The translations under genes were made by a program, and so were the position numbers. Source: Bacteroidales bacterium (GTDB taxonomy: Bacteria > Bacteroidota > Bacteroidia > Bacteroidales > UBA932). Taken from it: a stretch of 64,000 nucleotides of DNA. The stretch is from positions 1-64,000 of the forward strand of contig JAEFAI010000003.1 of NCBI GenBank assembly GCA_016291185.1. The letters are read 5' to 3'. A model generated the notes under the pieces. It worked only from the letters and a program-made list of their open reading frames with translations. It made no database searches and was not told where the DNA came from. Shown one piece after another: positions 59,809 to 64,000 of the stretch (its first letter is position 1; each line of letters begins with the position of its first letter).

Positions 59809-61088
59809 AACAGCTTGTCCACCGCGGCGATAATCTCTTCTTCAGGCAAGGAAGGGTCCAGCACCAGATCGGGTTCCTTGAGGATAAAACCCTTGGCCAT
59901 GGAGCCCAGCATACCGCCGCCCGTGCAGTTCAGCATAATGCACTCGTCCTTCTTGACGACACCGTCCTGAACGGCTTTCGCCAAGGCGGCCACCGCGGCG
60001 CAGGGGGCCGGCAGGAGGTCGTAACCCTCGAGGTTGCGGAACTGGAGCAGCCAGTACATGATGTCGTCGTTCGTGCAGGCGAAGGTGTCGCCGCCGCTCG
60101 CGCGCAGCACATCAAACACGCCACCCGCAAGGCTGTAGGGCGGTTTACGATTGGCCAGCACCTTCGCGAGGATGACTTCCGCACTGCGGCGTCCTTCCTC
60201 AGGATCCAGGGCGACCAGCTCGCGCGACTGCGCTTTCCAGGAGTCGTGGATCAGCGTGAACGGGCGGTTCTGCGCCATGTACACGCGCATCTTGTTCTCG
60301 CCGTAATGTCCGTCGGCAGAGAGTCTCTCCGCATTCTCCCAGGCCGCAATGGCGCCGGTACCGGAGCCGACCGCCTGGAAGTAGGCGTCGGGAATGCGGC
60401 CGACCTTCTCCACGAAGCTCAGCAGGGTCGTGCCCATGCCGTCGCGGCGCGCCACGTTCTTGGCGCCGCCTTCGAGGAAATAGCGGGGATTCTTGGAGAG
60501 TTTCTCACCCAGCGCGATGGCGTCGTAGTAGTCGCAGCCGTGGGGGACGGCGACCAGCTTAACGCAGCGGTGCAGCTTCTTGTGGAACCACAGGTCATGC
60601 AGGTTGTCCTGCGGGACGCAGATGACCACGGGAATCTCGTTATCCGAGCACACCTGCGCGAAGGCGCGGGCCGTGTTGCCGGCCGACTGGACCACCAGGA
60701 CACGCTCCTCCTTCTTGTCCATACGTGCGCACACGCTGAAGGCCTCCGTCTCCTTGAAGGAGCAGGTCTCCATCTTGGCGCCGATCTTGGGGTTCCAGCC
60801 AGAGAAGGTAATATACAAATTACTCAGACCCAGATGCTTGGCCAAGCCCTTGGACTTATAGGTCACCGGCGCGCAGGAATGCTTGAGCGTCCGCTTGATG
60901 GGCATCCACTCCGCGTAGCGGTACAAGCCTTTGAGGTCCGGGCGCGGTGTGAAAACGCGTTGCGCATAGACGGCACGCACCAGCGACGGGGCTCCGCCCT
61001 GCGGGTCACCAAGGTCCCAGCCACGGTCGTCGAAGACCCGGCCTGTGGCCACGTTCATCAATTGATACTGAGTGGGTTGGAATTTCAT
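59805..61088 (-). CDS. threonine-synthase-like PLP enzyme, probable cysteate synthase
   Basis: 427 residues, PLP fold type II. GLYRYAEWMPIKRTL, VTYKSKGLAKHLGLSNLYI, the PLP lysine in ETCSFKETEA, and LNCTGGGMLG match the cysteate synthase branch (O-phosphoserine + sulfite to cysteate) better than ordinary threonine synthase, which has SFKDRG at the lysine. Cysteate is the precursor of coenzyme M in methanogens and of sulfonolipids in some Bacteroidota. Threonine synthase activity cannot be excluded without comparison. Cytosolic; 13 bases after the antiporter gene's end on the same strand. Confidence 0.65.
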   Translation of the reverse strand: MKFQPTQYQLMNVATGRVFDDRGWDLGDPQGGAPSLVRAVYAQRVFTPRPDLKGLYRYAEWMPIKRTLKHSCAPVTYKSKGLAKHLGLSNLYITFSGWNPKIGAKMETCSFKETEAFSVCARMDKKEERVLVVQSAGNTARAFAQVCSDNEIPVVICVPQDNLHDLWFHKKLHRCVKLVAVPHGCDYYDAIALGEKLSKNPRYFLEGGAKNVARRDGMGTTLLSFVEKVGRIPDAYFQAVGSGTGAIAAWENAERLSADGHYGENKMRVYMAQNRPFTLIHDSWKAQSRELVALDPEEGRRSAEVILAKVLANRKPPYSLAGGVFDVLRASGGDTFACTNDDIMYWLLQFRNLEGYDLLPAPCAAVAALAKAVQDGVVKKDECIMLNCTGGGMLGSMAKGFILKEPDLVLDPSLPEEEIIAAVDKLF

Positions 61089-61100
61089 ATTCAGCGGTTA

Positions 61101-62033
61101 TTAGAGTTTCACGAATAGCCAGGCGTAGTAGCCGAAGAAGAGCAGCAGCATCAGGATGGCCTCCCAGCGGTCAATCCGGTCGCGGTGCCCGGTAAAGGTC
61201 CACAACCAGATCAGCGCGGCGCTGGTGAGCAACACGCCCAGATCCACCCAGGTCAGCGCGAGCGTCGAAAGGGGAGTCACCACGGCGGAGGTGCCCAGGA
61301 TCAGCAGGATATTGAAAACGTTGGAACCCAGGACATTGCCCAGGGCCAACTGGTCTTTCTTCTTGGCCGCCGCCACGATGCAGGTTGCGAGCTCCGGAAA
61401 GGAGGTACCGCCCGCCAGCAGGGTGATGGCGATGAATTTGTCGGACACGCCCACGGCGCGTGCGATGGCGGTTGCGTTGTTCACGAAGAGCTGGCCGCCG
61501 AAGATCAGGCCGCCCAGGCCCGCGAGCACCAGCAGGATGGCCATCAAGAGGCTGTGCACCTTCTCTTCCGCCGCTTCGTCGGCGCCCTGGTCAGACTTGA
61601 AGCAATAGAACATGTAGGCTGCAAACACCAGCAGGTACACGACGCCTTCGATGCGCGTAATCTGCCCGCCCGTCAGGGCAAAAGCGGCGAACAGGAAGGT
61701 CACCAGCAGGGCGATGGGAATGTCGCGCCGACGGTTGGAGCGCGTCACGGCCACGGGAGCGATCACGGCCGTCAGGCCCAGGATGAGCAGGGTATTGAAC
61801 ACATTGGAGCCCACCACGTTACCCACCGAAATGTCGGCATTTCCCTGCAGGGCGCCGGTCAGGCTGACGACGAGTTCCGGGCAGCTGGTGCCGAAGCCCA
61901 CGATGGTCAGACCGATGACAAATTCGCTGATGCCGGCTTTGCGGGCAATGGCGGACGAGCCATCCACCAGCCAGTCCGCGCCGAATACGATCAGCGCGAG
62001 GCCCAGCAACAGCAACAAAACTTGTTCGATCAT
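61101..62033 (-). CDS. calcium/sodium antiporter, CaCA family
   Basis: 310 residues, about ten membrane helices in two inverted halves, each with an alpha-repeat: IVGFGTSCPELVVSLTGA and LLAGGTSFPELATCIVAA, followed by GNVVGSNVFNTLLILG and GNVLGSNVFNILLILG. A YrbG-type cation/calcium exchanger of the inner membrane. ATG overlaps the rlmD stop (ATGA). Confidence 0.93.
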   Translation of the reverse strand: MIEQVLLLLLGLALIVFGADWLVDGSSAIARKAGISEFVIGLTIVGFGTSCPELVVSLTGALQGNADISVGNVVGSNVFNTLLILGLTAVIAPVAVTRSNRRRDIPIALLVTFLFAAFALTGGQITRIEGVVYLLVFAAYMFYCFKSDQGADEAAEEKVHSLLMAILLVLAGLGGLIFGGQLFVNNATAIARAVGVSDKFIAITLLAGGTSFPELATCIVAAAKKKDQLALGNVLGSNVFNILLILGTSAVVTPLSTLALTWVDLGVLLTSAALIWLWTFTGHRDRIDRWEAILMLLLFFGYYAWLFVKL

Positions 62034-63451
62034 GCTTCTTCTTCCTTTTCAATTCTATCCAGGCGGCAGACGTTCTCCACATGATAGGTGTGGGGGAACA
62101 TGTCCACCGGCTGCACGTCCGTAATCTTATAGTCGGCGCTCATCATTTCCATGTCGCGCGCCTGCGTGGCCGGATTACAGCTCACATAGACAATCCGCTT
62201 CGGAGCGGCTTGCAGGATGGTTTTCACCACGTCCGGATGCATGCCGGCACGCGGAGGATCTACGATGATCACGTCCGGCCGGCCGTGCTTGCTGATGAAG
62301 TCCGCCGTGAGGATATCCTTCATGTCGCCGGCGTAGAACTCGCAGTTGTCGATGCCGTTGCCGGCGGCGTTGATTTTCGCGTCCTCAATGGCCTCGGGCA
62401 CGTATTCGATGCCGATGACGTGCTTAGCTTGACGGGCAACGAACTGGGCGATGGTGCCCGTACCCGTGTAGAGGTCGTAAACCAGCTCCGAGCCCGTCAG
62501 GTCCGCGAATTCGCGCGTGGCCTTGTATAACTTGTAAGCCTGGCCCGTGTTGGTCTGGTAGAAGGATTTCGGGCCGATCTTGAAGCGCAGGCCCTCCATC
62601 TCTTCGTAGATGGCCGGCTCGCCGCAGTGCAGGATGCAGGTCTGGTCGCCGATGGTGTCGTTCTTCTTGTCGTTGATGACGTAGTAGAGCGAGCTGATCT
62701 GCGGGAAATGCTTCGCCACGGCGTCCAGCAGGGGAGCGCGCAGGGGGAAGTCCTCGCCGAAGCAGACGATGACCATCACCGCGCCGGCATCCGTCGTGCG
62801 CACGAACATGTTGCGCAGCTGACCGTGGTTCTCGCGGATATCGTAGAAGGAGATGCCGTTATCCAGGCAGAACTTCTTGATAAAGAGGCGGATCTCGTTG
62901 GTCGGCTCGGGCTGCAGATGGCAACGGTCGATGTCCAGGACCTTGTCGAAATATTTCCCGACGTGGAAGCCCAGGCCAGGGCCAGCGGGCACGCCGGAGG
63001 CGATCTCTTCGCTCGTCATCCAACGCTTGTTGGAGGCGGAGAATTCGAGTTTGTTACGGTAGTAGCGGGTCTTGTCGGAGCCCAGGATGGGGCGGAATTC
63101 CGGCACACTCAGGTGCCCGATGCGCGTCAGCTGGTCATAGACCTGACGCTGCTTCGCGGCGAGCTGGATTTCGTAGGGGAGCGGCTGCCAGCGGCATCCG
63201 CCGCACACGGCGAAATGCTCACAGAACGGCTCCAGACGCTGCTCGGAAGGCTTTACGAGTTTGATGATCGTGCCCTCGAGCCAGGCCTTCTTCTTGCGGA
63301 CCAGCCGCACGTTCACCACGTCGCCGGGCACGGCGAATCCCACGAAAACCACCTGCCCTTCGGGCGTATGCGCAATCGCTTTTCCCTCCGCCGCCACGCT
63401 CTCGATCGTGAGGTTCTCCAGAATGATATCCAGTTTGCTATGTCGTGCCAT
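62030..63451 (-). CDS. rlmD: 23S rRNA (uracil-5-)-methyltransferase, RlmD/TrmA family
   Basis: 473 residues from ATG 63451 (MARHSKLD). A TRAM domain leads, then the iron-sulfur cluster cysteines (CEHFAVCGGC), the SAM site in YDLYTGTGTIAQFV, IIVDPPRAGMH, and the catalytic Cys in YVSCNPATQARD. Methylates uridine in 23S rRNA (site by family, U747 or U1939 not distinguishable). Coupled to the antiporter gene. Confidence 0.92.
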   Translation of the reverse strand: MARHSKLDIILENLTIESVAAEGKAIAHTPEGQVVFVGFAVPGDVVNVRLVRKKKAWLEGTIIKLVKPSEQRLEPFCEHFAVCGGCRWQPLPYEIQLAAKQRQVYDQLTRIGHLSVPEFRPILGSDKTRYYRNKLEFSASNKRWMTSEEIASGVPAGPGLGFHVGKYFDKVLDIDRCHLQPEPTNEIRLFIKKFCLDNGISFYDIRENHGQLRNMFVRTTDAGAVMVIVCFGEDFPLRAPLLDAVAKHFPQISSLYYVINDKKNDTIGDQTCILHCGEPAIYEEMEGLRFKIGPKSFYQTNTGQAYKLYKATREFADLTGSELVYDLYTGTGTIAQFVARQAKHVIGIEYVPEAIEDAKINAAGNGIDNCEFYAGDMKDILTADFISKHGRPDVIIVDPPRAGMHPDVVKTILQAAPKRIVYVSCNPATQARDMEMMSADYKITDVQPVDMFPHTYHVENVCRLDRIEKEEEA

Positions 63452-64000
63452 ATACTTTCGAAACAATCATACAAATATAGCAATTTTCTCGTCACGTCCG
63501 CCAAGCCCCCTCGTCATGCCCGGCCCTTACACGCCATTAGCAGGATGTCATAATTTACTCCAAGGCGATGAATGACGGGGTAACATACTATGTAGAAGAA
63601 GTACGGCTCGGGCGTCATGAATTAGCTGCCAGTACTCTGTATAAAAGAAAAAAGGAAAACTCACCGACGCAAATGGACTAGACCACGCAGATTTCGGATT
63701 TGTTTCCTTTTCTCATGCAAATATAACCATTCTTTTGAATATTATATAATCCGACCCGCAAAAAGTTCGGGGCTGTGTCAAGAAGTGGCAAAACGGCGTA
63801 TTTCCTGTACCACTTTGTCGGCTGGATGTACCTGTGACCCCTATAGCGGAATCCCTCTGGTTCGCCAACCATCTCCTGCAACACATCGAGTCAGGGGTAA
63901 GTTCGGCGATGGCCTCGGGGCTGCGCCCGTGCGGGCAGAAAAATGCCCGCCCGGCCGCACCCCGGGCCATTCGCCTTCCCATCCCATAGCGCCAGCCGCC
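63452..64000. other. gene-free right end with part of a third palindrome module
   Basis: A half palindrome lies near 63513-63525. A minus-strand -7 box (TATATTTG, 63718-63725) precedes a 12-codon frame and a hairpin between AGAAAAGGAAAC and GTTTTCCTTTTTTC, possibly a small RNA. From about 63860 to the window end, the minus strand repeats the late part of modules A/B: hairpin GCGGGCATTTTTCTGCCCGC with GCGCAGCCC, then GCAGGAGAT and a decayed palindrome. The rest of that module is beyond the window. Confidence 0.6.

Noticed and set aside
63678..63884. 68-residue minus-strand frame at the right end
   Set aside because: It crosses a -7 box and part of the decayed palindrome module; no recognisable domain or start context.

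Overview
The window is chromosomal DNA from a G+C-rich member of the Bacteroidota, most likely order Bacteroidales and possibly Rikenellaceae-like. The lineage call rests on: promoters of the Bacteroidota -7 type (TAnnTTTG); Bacteroidales gene neighbourhoods (tgt-lptG; hpt-adk-...-obgE; parA-parB-DUF5683-mltD); a succinyl-ornithine-type ArgF; an SDR-type threonine dehydrogenase next to kbl; a CarB whose first half looks like the eukaryotic enzyme; and a Tgt of the cysteine-poor Bacteroidota type. A probable cysteate synthase, known from sulfonolipid makers, fits the same group. No species can be named from the sequence alone.

Layout. 1-2.2 kb is a decayed integrative-element border: an AT-rich tip with a hairpin, a gene remnant, one AT-rich orphan gene, a lysis-type amidase with an internal deletion, and tRNA-Phe. 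2.3-16.7 kb is one long minus-strand operon with overlapping or near-touching genes: GNAT (glutamate N-acyltransferase candidate), argG, argC, argD, argF', argB, argE-type deacylase, argH, carA, carB, a GNAT-fold protein and an EamA transporter. It forms a complete acylated-intermediate route to arginine with its own carbamoyl-phosphate supply. 17-18.4 kb holds a nitroreductase-like lipoprotein and about 850 bases of palindrome-rich non-coding DNA. 18.5-26.4 kb has a MalY/PatB aminotransferase and a polyamine uptake operon (outer-membrane porin, potA, potB, potC, two potD). 26.4-29.3 kb carries the threonine-to-glycine pair tdh/kbl and an SprT-like protease. 29.3-33.2 kb is an AT-rich accessory island with defence-like genes (MazG-like pyrophosphohydrolase, GIY-YIG/DUF2075 helicase, Rpn nuclease), bracketed by palindromic repeats. 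33.4-54.1 kb is housekeeping: editing hydrolase, peroxiredoxin, transporters, tgt, lptG, dut, murF, an HhH/beta-barrel protein, hpt, adk, nptA, obgE, a lipid kinase, parAB, and mltD. 54.15-56.06 kb is the oddest stretch: two small divergent genes, one a GIY-YIG nuclease, each followed by a copy of the same roughly 400-base palindrome-rich module. 56-63.5 kb carries rarA, a second copy of the GNAT-fold protein, two outer-membrane proteins, cysteate synthase, a CaCA antiporter and rlmD.

The strongest unexplained signal is a family of short palindromes (GAT + arm + centre + arm + ATGAC). Their arms differ from copy to copy but keep pairing. They sit mostly just after stop codons, have entered two essential-type or membrane-protein genes in frame (murF and the EamA transporter), and supply both the start and stop codons of the small GIY-YIG gene. 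This looks like a REP-like family with a GIY-YIG nuclease as candidate partner. All similarities were judged by eye; no database search was run.
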